Positions 9,732 through 20,454 are shown, counted from the first letter of the stretch. The stretch: DNA of 64,000 nt from Semisulcospira habei (GCA_036245525.1 BTPG01000003.1:194165127-194229126); one strand, 5' to 3'. The notes: generated by a model from the sequence alone, not told the origin. A program made the numbers and translations.

Positions 9732-12117
9732 TTAAGCCTTCTTAAATGCGTGGAAAAGCAACCCACAAGCCTCGCAGCACGGATCCATGCAGCAGTGGAC
9801 AAACATCCCGTACAGCTTCTGACAACAGCCGCAGTTGAGCTCCAGCACCTTGAAGCAGGGAGTGATGTACCAGACGTGGACAAAGGCGATGTGAGCGAAC
9901 TCGCAGCCCCATTCTGCAGCGATACAGATTCCGCAGCAGAGAGTGCTCAGCATGTAGCAAAAGTTCTTCCAGCAGTTGAAGCATTTGTAGGAGTTCTTCC
10001 ACACGCAGTCCATGGAGTGGGCTCCCTCTGGCTCGGCCAGTACATCTTCAAACATAACCTGAAAAATAAAATTTCGCACGACTTTTATTTCATGAAGGCA
10101 GAAAACGGGAGCTGAGTTTCATTCCATTGATTATTACAACCGTTGTTTGACCCTAATGTCTTTGAATCCTCGACTTTCCGAGCGATATTCCCAGTAAACA
10201 CAGGTCCTCGGGCCCACGACGGCTGCAGTGGGCCCGCGCACCACTGTGTTCGGGCCACTGCGGCCGTCGTGGGCCCGAAGACTTTTGCTACTGGGGTTAT
10301 CGAACATACGCCAGGTCTTGGAGGGCAGCATCAAATGATATTTCATTGACATTTTTAGTCACTGAAATTGGTACAGGTGTCATCTTCTATGAAACTGAAC
10401 AACCAGAAACGCGCTTGTTGTTCTATTAACCCTTTGAGTGCCGCTCATCGTAAATTGTAATTTGAAAATCTGAGTCAGTTTAACGCGAAAGAGCTCCAGC
10501 TGTCCCATGAACAAATGGAAGGATTTTTTTTCAGCAAGAGGCATATATACTCATAAGCCCCCGCAATTGCGGGGGCTCATGAGGATCTATACCTATGCAG
10601 TATTGTGGTGTGTTTTTTTCTCGGCAGTGAAGGGGTTAGTCTGACCCTACATTTCCCTTTCTGCAAGCGAAATAAAGTGTATGGAAAAGTGGAAGCTATT
10701 CGTTGCCTGTAGATTTTCTTTTCATAAATTTGGAGGTTAGACCACACAGTTCTGCCAAGCATATGTCTGTTATTTACTTATTTAGGCACAAGGCTAAAAT
10801 TCTAATATAGCATAGGAGTGGAGTGGAGTGTTCGTATAATATTATTATAATTTCAAGACGTCTCGAGGCTGACACTTCTGCAACTGCTTGATTAATAGTC
10901 ACCGAGCGCGGTCTGTCTACAAATGACAGTATACGAACACTCCACTCCTATGTTTTATAGAGCCTTTCGCAACCGGAGAATAGCGATGTAGGTCGAAGCC
11001 ATCGTTTGAACAGGAACGACACATTTATTTTCGTAAATAGCACAAAATAACGCCAACAACATTTGAATCACCAAATAAAATTCGTAAGAAATGTCCATGT
11101 TCATCTGGCACCACCCTTGAACTATCATGGTCGATCCTTATCTTGCTGTGGTGTGTCTGGGGTAGAATGAGTTAATTAAGCAAAGTGCTCCGCTATAGCG
11201 CCGGACTTATTCATCTGGTCCCTGGATCCGAAATCGGCCGGCCTGGGCTGAAGCACGGCTGTGCGCGGGCTCAATGCGGCCGACGTCGGCCGGAGGTCCT
11301 TCTGCTTTACTGGATTGCGCCTTCTCTATCGTAAACTCCAGCCACAATTTAATCTCCAGGGAGACGTTTTAAAAACTAAAATTCATTGTTTGCGGTTATT
11401 TCTGTGTGATATTTATGTCAAAGAAACCAGCTACGATGCAAATTACTCTTCTCCTTCTCATAGTCTCTCTGACACTTAATGCATCCTTAGTTGCCTCTGA
11501 AATAATAAACAAAGAAATAACCACCACCACTAATACCAGCAACACCACTGAGAAACACACACTGGAGATAATCAATACTAATACAACAACAGCAAATACA
11601 ACAGCCACAAAATGAAAGAGAAACATCCTTCTGAATGACGACACATATTTACTAAATGCCAAAAGCTTTTCAATGTGGACCCGCAACAAGAAGAACAAAC
11701 CCAGTGCGCAAAGGCCATGCCGACGTTGGCCACCGTTGGCCCCCTCACGGCCGTGCACGGGCCAACGGCGGCCGACATCAGCCTGACGGCCTTTTGCGCA
11801 GTGTTAAGTAGGCGCTGCCCTTTGAAAAAAACAACAACAACAGGACAAGTGAAATGTTCGTTGTAATACAATGAAAACATTGATTTTCACACAAATAGAC
11901 TTACTTTCCTCTTGTCTCCACAGCGCTGCGCTCCTCATTTCGTTGGGAAGGCTATTGCATGCAATTTATCAGACTTATTTCGGCAAAAAAAGAGAGACTT
12001 AAGCCCTAAACTTACGCTCTTATTCCCTTATTTACATTATAAACTGAAAAAGAAACGTATCCTGAGGTGGTCATTGATGTTGTTGGGATCGCGGTTAACA
12101 AGATCCAGATTTGCCAT
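9732..12117 (-). CDS. CAV: Caveolin-family gene A (two exons; splice donor doubtful)
   Basis: Membrane scaffold protein of the caveolin family, expected to insert as a hairpin in the inner leaflet of the plasma membrane and oligomerise in caveolae. Exon 1 (12117-12061) encodes MANLDLVNRDPNNINDHLR, matching the DLVNRDP region that precedes the oligomerisation domain in vertebrate caveolins. Exon 2 (10058-9732) follows a TTTTTCAG acceptor and gives 108 residues starting VMFEDVLAEPEG, then the scaffold/intramembrane core and a C-terminus ending AFKKA. It has 17 cysteines and is about 90% identical to gene C in exon 2. Oddity: after the AGG codon ending exon 1 the sequence reads ATACGTTTC, where D and E have GTAAT. 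The nearest GT (ATAC|GTTTC) is out of phase and would run into a stop soon after the junction. The gene may be damaged, use an unusual donor, or use another first exon. Family identity is firm; expression as one protein is not. Confidence 0.8.
10193..10292. mobile_element. Family VI-type foldback in the caveolin A intron
   Basis: GGGCCCACGACGGCTGCAGT and ACTGCGGCCGTCGTGGGCCC. The outer ends (CAGTAAACACAGGTCCT..GACTTTTGCTACTGGG) differ from other copies, so this may be a sister subfamily. Confidence 0.6.
10426..10638. mobile_element. Family IV foldback in the caveolin A intron
   Basis: TTAACCCTTTGAGTGCCG to CGGCAGTGAAGGGGTTAG. The internal hairpin reads TACTCATAAGCCCCCGCAAT and complement. 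Confidence 0.7.
10814..10953. mobile_element. Family X foldback in the caveolin A intron
   Basis: ATAGGAGTGGAGTGGAGTGT at the left and GAACACTCCACTCCTATG at the right. The middle is less paired. Confidence 0.65.
11105..11178. mobile_element. Right half of a family I foldback
   Basis: CTGGCACCACCCTTGAACTA through GGGGTAGAATGAGTTAA. The left half is absent. Confidence 0.6.
11698..11808. mobile_element. Family VI foldback in the caveolin A intron
   Basis: ACCCAGTGCGCAAAGGCC to GGCCTTTTGCGCAGTGTTA with an extended GGCC-rich centre. Confidence 0.65.
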
Positions 12118-12194
12118 CTTGAAAGAAATGTGCTGCAGTTTCCCTGGACAGAGCTGGACTGTCTTGTGGGCAGTTGTCACGGTCAGTGAACTCC

Positions 12195-12225
12195 TGACTG
12201 AAGCACTGCTTCTTATATGCGAGGA
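12195..12225 (-). promoter_or_regulatory. TATA-like element upstream of caveolin A exon 1
   Basis: On the minus strand the sequence GCATATAAGAAGCAG lies about 95 bases upstream of the ATG at 12117. It is the only TATA-like element close to this exon. It does not resemble the longer promoter block shared by genes D and E. Confidence 0.3.
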
Positions 12226-12299
12226 TTATGTACAGTATTTGTGAGTAGTGAACGTATTGTAATCCTGCTACTGGGTTACGCTTCCTGGGCCAAATGTGA

Positions 12300-12545
12300 T
12301 GTCATGCTAATTATACAGACCCATCCAGATGACACTGACAGACATTGTGAATGATATTTCAAGGGTTGTGCTATATAAGCTCGACGAAACGCCCGTAAAA
12401 GCAGCAAGCTATTCAGGCACGATTCGTAGGGTATCACGGTCTTTTACCTATTGCGTCGCATGCAATATGAGTTTTTCGTTTCTGGCAGTGCAATACCAAT
12501 GAGAATTTATCTTTCTCTGGATGGGGAACTTTGGCGAAGGCGTTG
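12300..12545. other. Upstream region of caveolin A
   Basis: No repeat family recognised and no open frame of note. It would contain any distal promoter of gene A. Confidence 0.3.
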
Positions 12546-12740
12546 GATAACTCATTCAAGGCGCCGCGCAACAATAGCTGAGGAGGTATAGTATAGCGTT
12601 GCCGGCGGCAACGCTATACGACACTTTCGCAGCTATTAACTCCTTCGAGACGTGCCGCCTCCAGATACGCGGCTTAAGCCGCGTATCCGGAGCGGTACGT
12701 CTCGAATGAGTTAATGGGGAGCGCCTTGATTGCGTTAATC
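12546..12740. mobile_element. Family III foldback, host to a nested family II copy
   Basis: GATAACTCATTCAAGGCGCC to GCGCCTTGATTGCGTTAA. The central GTTGCCGGCGGCAAC is perfect. The right arm is interrupted by 12636-12714. Confidence 0.75.
12636..12714. mobile_element. Family II foldback nested in family III, TTAA target duplication
   Basis: TTAA at 12636-12639 and at 12711-12714. Removing the element with one TTAA restores the family III sequence GCAGCTATTAATGGGG, comparable to GCAGCATTGATGCGGG in the copy at 5.2 kb. Confidence 0.8.
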
Positions 12741-13165
12741 ATATGCAATGTTGGAAACATAATGCTCAGTCGCGAAACTATATAAATAAAATAAGTCGTT
12801 TTATAGGAAAAACGAGAGGCTCCAGAGAATCTATAATGAGGCTTCTTGCTGAAACCATTTTGTATCCATGTTCCTTCGACGGCTGGAGATTGTTGGCGTT
12901 GAAGTGAGAGTAATTTCAAAAGCACAATGTGCGTCCTCTGGCAGTGAAAGGCTATGGGTCAGTGCTCTATTGTTTACTCGTGTCTCCACCATAGTCATCA
13001 ACTGCCAACTGCGGGTCATAAATATAACTTTAACGTCTAGTGTCAACAAAAGGAGATGGGTCGACCATGATAGCTTCAAGGTAGTGCCTCTTCAGGCGCC
13101 AAGCTAATCTGACTCTTCCTTGAGCTAAGCTCTTTGGCTTTGAGGTTTTAATGATCGATTATCCG

Positions 13166-13230
13166 TTAACCCTTTGGCTGTCGATACTGCATTTTCTACG
13201 AAAGACGCTAACGACAGACAAAGATTAAGA
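13166..13230. mobile_element. Family V foldback, shortened
   Basis: TTAACCCTTTGGCTGTCGAT to GCTAACGACAGACAAAGATT, with the centre deleted. Confidence 0.55.
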
Positions 13231-13804
13231 AATGTGAGCTATATGTGGCTCATAACACTTTTTCATTATGGCACTACGCGTGTGTGATCATTGTTGAACT
13301 ATACTTCACGCCTGCGCGGTGTTCAGCGGAGCAAACTAGAATCTTCAGTCCATGTGGTGCATGAAAATGAATAGGGCTGTGACACGATTATCACATTCTA
13401 ACCACGGTACCTTGTATACATTCATTATTGTGTGTTCAAATGATTAAACCGTGAACTTTGGATATACTGTACCCTATACCCGAAATTCACTGTGAACTTC
13501 AGATACATTATATGCGAGATTAACCGTATAATGAATTGAACATAATGTATCTCATTAGCCTACCATTGTCAATACTATACATGTAAACAAAGTGCTCTAG
13601 TACATAGGATATTTTAACAAAAACAAACACAACAAAAACCCTGGCATTGTGTTGTACCCATTTTTGTTATTAAAATATCCTAAGTTCGTCATTATTTTAT
13701 TTTTTTGTGAAACCGTCCCGAGATTGTTCATGATAAGCGAAGCTGATTGTAATGTGATTGAATCTATGATCCACACCAAAAGGTGACTGCCAAGCGTGTA
13801 AAAT
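13231..13804. other. Gene-free stretch
   Basis: AT-rich sequence with a tandem echo of GTGAACTT..GATACA..TGTA at about 13450-13520. Nothing else recognised. Confidence 0.3.
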
Positions 13805-13925
13805 GCAGACAAGAAGCCAACAGAGAAAGAAACGCGCTTAGAAATGATAGCTACAACACAATTTATTATAATAAATTCATTAGAAATTAGAAAAGACAGT
13901 TACAGCATAATTTACTACTAATAAA
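13805..13925 (+). mobile_element. Copy of the AACGGAGAAAGAAAC short retroposon family
   Basis: Contains CCAACAGAGAAAGAAACGCG and CTACAACACAATTTATTATA, as in the insert at 3524-3674. The end is repeated once (TAGAAA..ACAGTTACAGCATAATTTACT). Confidence 0.5.
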
Positions 13926-14174
13926 TTGTTTTATGGATGCGAGTATACACGCGTGCACAGAAACACGCCTACTCTGATACACATTTACGCACACAACTTC
14001 ACATCTACATACATACGCGTAATATTACAGAATTCACATACGCCTGAACATGCACACACAAATTCACATACACGCGCCTACACAAAGTTTTGCATGCACG
14101 CGTGTTATACATATCTACATATTTACAGACATACACCTGTATACACAATAACAGAGACTGAATTATGCTCATTG

Positions 14175-14302
14175 GCCTCCCGTTACGCAAAATAAACCAC
14201 GAGTGCTCAGTTGGAACGATTAAATGCGAGTTGCAGCTCGCATTTTATCGGTCGAACAGCGCAATCGTGGTTTATTTTGCGTAACCGGAGGTCAGGCACA
14301 AC
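14175..14302. mobile_element. Family XII foldback
   Basis: CCTCCCGTTACGCAAAATAA pairs with TTATTTTGCGTAACCGGAGG. The inner arms AAATGCGAG..CTCGCATTTT are also complementary. A worn half copy lies at 55410-55470. Confidence 0.7.
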
Positions 14303-14572
14303 ATAATTTATTTATACGACTTTCTGAAAGGGGTTTTGCCTCAATTGTCAGTAGGTGATTGTCATGTGGCATCGCAACGATACTTCAATAGCGCGTCGGA
14401 GACCGCACAAACCGTATCATTACACGTGAACTGAGACAGCCTTGTAGCATTTGTTTGGGAAATGCATGCACAATACACACTGAATATACTGTTGAACAAT
14501 AACACATAATTATGATTCCCTAAATCATATTTTCGTATTTTGTTAAAAGTCAGAAGTCCAATGATTATTTTT

Positions 14573-14653
14573 AATCCCTTGACTGTCGGTAGAGCTTTTT
14601 GTCGGGATTATTCTTACGTGAATCAAAGAGCTTCCGACATCCAAAGGGTTAAC
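14573..14653. mobile_element. Family V foldback
   Basis: TAATCCCTTGACTGTCGG to CATCCAAAGGGTTAA, with the right arm partly deleted. Confidence 0.6.
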
Positions 14654-14710
14654 AACCGAACACTCACATAGTGATACAGTCTCAGTTATGCAACAATCAC
14701 ATACATCCTT

Positions 14711-14922
14711 AACCCATTCAGTCCTGACGCACTACAGCATGGCATGGGTCGACCATAATAATTCAAGGGTAGTGCCAGATAAGCTTGGCGCCTGTCGGCG
14801 CCAAGCTGATCTGGCACTGCCCTTGAATTATCATGGTCGATCCATCTCCTGCAACTAGTGCATAGTCATTAGATGACACCTTAACAATTTGGGAAATACG
14901 GCCGTCGGGCTGAATGAGTTAA
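14711..14922. mobile_element. Family I foldback element, well preserved
   Basis: TTAACCCATTCAGTCCTGAC to GGGCTGAATGAGTTAA. The central stem AGCTTGGCGCC-tgtc-GGCGCCAAGCT extends into arms of about 55 bases with few mismatches. Confidence 0.8.
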
Positions 14923-15663
14923 ACAACTTCCGCACGCACTCCTGTGAATCTTGTCGCTTACCCTGTAGAATTAAGGTCCGTTTGACATACGCAGGCTGTT
15001 GACGCGGACTAAGGAGCTAGTCCGGTTTCACTCATTACGATGTTATCCATAGGCGTTTATATTCGATTGCAATCATGCAGCACTCTCATATCCAAAGACA
15101 CAGATTATCACGAGCTCCTTTCGACTCTCGTCCAAAGAGATCATATTCTCAAACTGAGGAAAACAGCCCAGGTTCACTCGAAACGAAATTTTACCCATAA
15201 GCAATTGCTTTCAGTTGCTCTATGCCTCTTGTTAAAAGAGATCAGTTCTATTTATATCCTTAATCTGAGGCAAATCGTCTAGCAAAATTTAATTCCCAGA
15301 CATTCGCGTTCAGTTGTTCAGTAAACACCTTGCATCTGCAAGAGAGAAAGAGTCTCACGAGCCCCTGTGACTGTAGGAGCTGATGAGAATCTATGCCTCT
15401 TGTCCAAAGAGATCAGTTCCATTTACATCATCGCATTGAGGAAATCAGCCCAGGTTCACTCAGTACCAAATTTTATCCATAGGCGTTTTTGTTTAGTGGT
15501 CCAGTCAGCACGTTCCAGCTGCAAGAGACATAGAGTTTCATGATCCCCTGCGACTGCGTGAGACTCCATGCCTCTTGTCTATAAAGGTTAGTTCGCACTG
15601 AGAAAATCAGTCCCGTTCACTCATCACAAAATTCTATCTATAGACCTTTATGTCCAGTTAATA

Positions 15664-15945
15664 CCTTTCATCTGCAAGAGACATAGAGTTCCATGGTTCA
15701 CTGCAACTGCAGGGGATCGTGAGTTCTATGTCTCTTATCCGTAGAGAACCAGGTCCGTTTATCGCCTGGGATCGAGAACTTGCATAGTACATATCACCGT
15801 ATCACCTTTCATCTGCAAGAGACATAGAGTTCCATGTTTCACTGCAACTGCAGGGGATCGTGAGTTCTATGTCTCTTATCCGTAGAGAACCAGGTCCGTT
15901 TATCGCCTGGGATCGAGAACTTGCATAGTACATATCACCGTATTA
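15664..15945 (+). repeat. 141-base tandem duplication, nearly identical
   Basis: 15664-15804 and 15805-15945 differ at very few positions (CCATGGTTCAC against CCATGTTTCAC). They are the last units of a looser array reaching back to about 15010, whose members share GCAAGAGACATAGAGT and CCTCTTGTC. Confidence 0.8.
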
Positions 15946-15952
15946 TAATGCG

Positions 15953-16607
15953 CACATACGCTTAATCGCTCAAAACAAAGCCATCATGCTTAGTCGCTCA
16001 GAAAACGAGCACCATCACGCGTAGTCGCTCAGAAAACAAGCACCATGAGGCGTAGTCTCTCAGAATAAAAGCACCATCACGCGTAGTCGCTCAGAAAACA
16101 AGCACCACCAGGCGTAGTCGCTTACAAAACAAGCACCATCACGCGTAGTCCCTTACAAAACAAGCACCATCACGCGTAGTCGCTCACAAAACAAGCACCA
16201 TCACGCGTAGTCGCTTACAAAACAAGCACCATCACGCGTAGTCGCTTACAAAACAAGCACCATCACGCGTAGTCGCTAGAAAGAAGCACCATCACGCGTA
16301 GTCGCTCAGAATACAAGCACCATCACGCTTAGTCTCTTAGAATACAAGCACCATCACGCTTAGTCGCTCAGAAAATAAGTACCATCAGGCGTAGTCGCTC
16401 AGAATACAAGTACCACCGCGCGTAGTCGATCAGAATACAAGCACCACCACGCTTTGTCGCTCAGAATACAAGCGCCATCCCGCATAGTCGCTTAAAAAAA
16501 CAGGCACCATCACGCGTATCCAATGCGCAAAAGGCCGTTGGGCCGATGTCAGCCCGATGGCCTTTTTGCGCATGGGCTAGTCGCTCAGAAAACAAGCACC
16601 TTCATAG
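15953..16607 (+). repeat. 31-base minisatellite, about 19 units
   Basis: Consensus near ACGCGTAGTCGCTCAGAAAA plus CAAGCACCATC. Units vary at a few positions. The array is interrupted by a family VI foldback at 16519-16576 and its last unit touches the 3' end of the caveolin B coding exon. Confidence 0.85.
16519..16576. mobile_element. Family VI foldback inserted in the minisatellite, TA target duplication
   Basis: The repeat unit CACGCGTAGTCGCTCAG is split as CACGCGTA and TAGTCGCTCAG, with TCCAATGCGCAAAAGGCC..GGCCTTTTTGCGCATGGGC between. Only TA is duplicated. Confidence 0.8.
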
Positions 16608-17714
16608 TTTTTGAAACGCGCTAAAGATTTTACCACAAGCTTCAAAGCAAGGCCCACAACAGCATCCTATAAATATGCTCCACAATTTCTGTAGTCGCGC
16701 GCAGTTGATTTCCAGTAATTTGGCACAGGGGCTGACGAACCAGATGTGATGAAATGCGCTTTGGCCAAACTCGCACCCCCAGCACGCCGCTACAAACAGC
16801 CCACATATCATCGTGTCGAAGGTGTAACACGCTCGTCTACAACAGTAGAAACACATGTAGGCCCCGGCCCACGTCCATCTGAAGGATCGAATGCCTTCTG
16901 GTTCGGCGAAAATGTCCTCAAACTCCAGCTGAAATGTGAGGAAAAGCAGCTTAACGTGATATGCTGTATGCGATAGAAGGTTACCCAATACGCAAAAGGC
17001 CATCAAGCCGACATCGGCCCGATGGCCTTTTGCGCATTGGGTTAATAGTTGTCTTCTTGATAGGCGGTTAGTAGTTAAAAATCTCCTTTATAAACGGTCT
17101 TAACCCCCCCGTCACTGCCGAGAAAAAATGAAAGCGATCCAACTGCGAGAGGTACAGATCCTCATGAGCTCCCGCTACTCCTCACGAGCCCCACCATCAT
17201 GGTCGATCCATCTCCTTACAACTGGCACATAGTCATAAGGTGGCCCCTTCTAAATTTCAGCCTTGGCCAACTAAATCCAGACTGGGGCTTAAATCGCTTA
17301 AATAACGAAGATGACCCGTTCAGTGCCGAGAACAATTGAACACCACCCAACTGCAAGAGGTATAGATCCTCATGAGCCCCCACAGTCGCGGGGGCTCGTG
17401 AGGATCTATGTCTTTTGCTGACACCACTTTGAATCTATGTTCCTGGGACATGTAGTTTGTCTTGAATTAACGAATATTGCAGAAACACAGTGGGCGTCAG
17501 CTAGCAGCAAAGAGGTTAAAAAGTGTACTGCTCTGTGATTTTGCACCTTTGCACAGGAAGTGTCCAAGTCTTTAGAGCACGCTGGAAGCGGTAAGACCCT
17601 ATATCAGAGAGCAGCGCAACAAACCAAAAACGAAACCAAAACAACAACAACACACACACACACACACGCACGCATGCACGCACGCACGCATGCACGCACG
17701 CACGCACGCACACA

Positions 17715-17780
<66 letters not shown>

Positions 17781-17918
17781 CATACACACACACACACACA
17801 ACCTTCAGAGGATAATTACCACTAGATGGCGGTTGATGCGCAGACGATCCCTGGTTTCGTCTTTCCGCCTCTCTTGCCTCTCTTCCACATCTTCAATAAC
17901 GTCATCTAAAGCTATCAT
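16602..17918 (-). CDS. CAV: Caveolin-family gene B (divergent, longer N-terminus)
   Basis: Exon 2 (16928-16602, acceptor ACATTTCAG) encodes 108 residues beginning LEFEDIFAEPEG and ending FSAFQKL; the FEDIFAEP stretch is the caveolin signature. It is the most diverged of the five copies but keeps the same length as A and C and 14 cysteines. The proposed exon 1 (17918-17820) starts MIALDDVIEDVEERQERRKD and ends RLRINRHLV directly before GTAATT. Its end aligns with the INDHLR|GTAAT end of the D and E first exons and gives the same phase 0, so I join them. That gives about 141 residues with a highly charged N-terminus replacing the usual MADLDLVNRDPNN. An in-frame ATG at 17996 could extend it by 26 residues. 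The intron is only 891 bases and has a long CA/TG repeat starting about 20 bases from the donor. Confidence 0.75.
16983..17042. mobile_element. Family VI foldback at the 3' end of the caveolin B intron
   Basis: CCCAATACGCAAAAGGCCAT pairs with ATGGCCTTTTGCGCATTGGG, 55 bases upstream of the exon 2 acceptor of gene B. Confidence 0.75.
17099..17518. mobile_element. Family IV foldbacks and family I fragment in the caveolin B intron
   Basis: A truncated family IV copy (about 17100-17195, CCGTCACTGCCGAG and CTGCGAGAGG) is followed by a family I right half (about 17196-17265) and a fuller family IV copy (about 17310-17518) with the hairpin ATCCTCATGAGCCCCC..GGGGGCTCGTGAGGAT. Confidence 0.6.
17650..17801 (+). 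repeat. CA/CGCA microsatellite in the caveolin B intron
   Basis: CA repeat with CGCA and TGCA blocks, starting about 20 bases past the donor of gene B when read on the minus strand, as TG. Confidence 0.9.
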
Positions 17919-17999
17919 TGTGAAGATTGATATTTTGTTTAACAATCTACGATAAAACGAGCGAGACTCCCTAATGTGTGACGGGAACACTGGCATTAT

Positions 18000-18720
18000 A
18001 AGCCTGGATCAAAAAGTCAACAGAGATAGGCATCGGCAAAGTTCCCTCTATGTGCTTTCATTCATTCCTCATGCGTTTAACTCACTTGTGGTGTGCATTT
18101 TGACTGTGTCCGTGTATAGGTTTATTCACAAGGTTATTCTCAATGAGCTAAGAGGCGGTCTGTCAGACTTCGACTGTCCTGGCTGGCTGAGAAAGACTAG
18201 TTCTTGCTTTCAATTAGAATATAGTGTGAATTCATTAGTATATTTTGTTGTAGCGGGTTTCAGAAGCCAAGATTCTTCGAACTCGTCTTCTCACATATAG
18301 GTCCTGCGTTTCTTGCACTTCACCACACTGTTTCTTCTTCGAGTGTATGAGGTAAGCCTTTTGGTTTCGCGCATATTAGTACGAATATTTCAATACGATT
18401 GCGTCCAACATTAGTGTGTGTCCATTTTTGCACCGGAACAAAAATTACATCTAAATACCGTATATAAACGCACAAAATGTGTTGGATACATACTTCGAAC
18501 AAGAAGAGCAATAGGGATTGCAATATTCAAGTCAAACGTCTCATTTTCATCGTCCTGCACCATTTTGTATTTTTAAGATGAGACGACGTCATAGGTCACA
18601 AAAACACGCGCAACTCTGTGAATAAAATAACGTCATAACTCGTTCTAGTGTACATGCAGCGAGGTACTGCGTGGTAGATATTAGCACTAAATGCATTGTT
18701 TCTTGGTTGGTTGGCTTGTT
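18000..18720. other. Upstream region of caveolin B
   Basis: An open frame of 108 codons (17974-18300, plus strand) has no recognisable domain and lies opposite the gene B promoter. I do not call it a gene. Confidence 0.3.
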
Positions 18721-18726
18721 GGTTGG

Positions 18727-18727
18727 C

Positions 18728-18822
<95 letters not shown>

Positions 18823-18970
18823 CTGACTGATAAGTTGGTTGGTTGGTTGGTTGGTTGGTTGGATGGTTGGTTGGTTGGTTGGTTGGTCGGTTAACTGACT
18901 AACTGACTGATTGACTGACTGATCGACTTGCTGATCGACTAACTGATCGATCGATCGACTGACTGGCTGT
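18727..18970 (+). repeat. Composite tetranucleotide repeat
   Basis: About 24 TGAT units, then GGTT units (18835-18890), then mixed ACTG/GATC tetramers. Confidence 0.85.
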
Positions 18971-19148
18971 CTACTGAATTGCTTGATTCCTTAATTTCTT
19001 GAATAATTCGTGTGATCTTTTTTTCATTTTAATGACGATAGGTCGGCATGACTGTGTGCGTGTCAATGAGCACAAAGGCATGCGTATTACGTGCATATGT
19101 ACCAAACGAACTGATAAACAAAACGATAGGTGGATAGATTATTGCTTA

Positions 19149-19370
19149 GAAGTGGAGTGTTCGTATACTTTTATTTCTAGACAGACCTCGCGACTCCCAT
19201 TCTCAAATTGTTTAATCATAATCACCGAGAGCAAAGCTCTCGCTGGCTATAATTCAAACAGTTTGAGAGCTCGCAGTGACTTTGATTCAAACAGTTTTGA
19301 GAATGGGAGTCGCTAGGTCTATCTAGAAATGATAGTATACCAACACTTTAATTCTGTTTTATAGAACATT
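19149..19370. mobile_element. Family X foldback, longer copy
   Basis: AGAAGTGGAGTGTTCGTATA to ATAGTATACCAACACTTTA. The inner arms GCGACTCCCATTCTCAAA and its complement flank CGAGAGCAAAGCTCTCG. Confidence 0.65.
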
Positions 19371-19597
19371 TCACAACATAAATCCAGTCAACAAAAATCA
19401 AACAAAGCAGACGACAATTTAACTTTAGCCTGTTTGTCGGCTGCCGCTGCTTTGTAAAGCAAACAACGTTAGCGTTGGATGTCTATCGCAGTGCCGATGA
19501 ATCGCAAAGGTTAGTCTGTTTTACTTTCAGTTGTTTGTGTCGCTATCGTGAGGAGCACGAAGTCATTGATTCTAGTGATAAGACGTGGTTGGTTTGC

Positions 19598-19745
19598 CGC
19601 CTAGAGGTTGATATAGTGCCGATAACAGGCAGATATAATTACGAGACCTGTATCAAAATGTCCGAGTCGTAGGACGAGGACATTTTGATTCGGGTCAAGT
19701 AATCACATCTGTCGGTTATCGGCACTATATGAAGCAAACCGTTTC
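19598..19745. mobile_element. Foldback family XI
   Basis: TATAGTGCCGATAACAGGCA pairs imperfectly with TGTCGGTTATCGGCACTATA; the inner arms CATTTTGATTCGGG and complement are separated by GTCGTAGGACGAG. Single copy here. Confidence 0.6.
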
Positions 19746-20454
19746 TCGCTATAATTTATGTAGTCATCCAGAACAAAACAAAACAAAACGTTCATTTTGC
19801 GGCTGATTGCGGTGTTCAGACAAAACACATGACTGGCACTCGAATTCTTATCAGTGTCGACTCAGCGCGTAGATTTCGTCTGGATATGGAGACATCAGTG
19901 CATTGTATAACCGTGCACATTACTGAGTAAATTCTACTTGTAACTAGATCACGCATAATTGCGAGAAATGCCAGAAGGTTTGTTTCTTTAGTTCTTTTCT
20001 CGGGTTGTTGATATTTCCAGCTGACATCTCGTCAAATTCACTTGTCAGACCAGCGACTCGCTGGCGTCTGTTCTCCGTTCGTGTGTGTGCGTAGGTTGTA
20101 AATTTCGAGCGTTCTTACACACTAAGATATATTTCATTACTACTACACATAAGGAGCTTGTTAGTGTTTGCAGTATGAAAATATTTCGCGTTTCCATTTT
20201 GAAAAATGGACATATCATGAAGATCGAATCTTCTTGGCGCACAAGGGATTTTGGAAAGGAAAGTATATTAAGCAAATTCATGAATATTAATTTGCTTGTT
20301 ATACGATATATCAATACATGTGTCAAATAAGCAAACATTTTATGGAGTGGGTACATAGACAAATATTATTTGTGTAAACAGTGACGGTACGGGCCAGAAG
20401 CTGGACAAACTCACGAGACTGACGGACGTACGAAACCCAGACCGAAAAGGTGAC

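Noticed and set aside
11406..11615. Small plus-strand frame with a signal-peptide-like start (MQITLLLLIVSLTLNASLVAS-type) and a threonine/asparagine tail
   Set aside because: It lies in the caveolin A intron among repeats, the tail is low complexity (AAC/ACC triplets), and there is no promoter, splice or homology support.
15953..16607. CRISPR-like array of 31-base repeats
   Set aside because: Units are head to tail without spacers and the genome is animal; it is a minisatellite.
17516..17955. Long frames made of cysteine/valine or histidine/threonine repeats here and at 48.4-49.1, 50.4 and 60.2 kb
   Set aside because: They are translations of dinucleotide repeats.
17974..18300. 108-codon plus-strand frame
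   Set aside because: No domain, no coding texture, and it overlaps the upstream region of caveolin B on the opposite strand.
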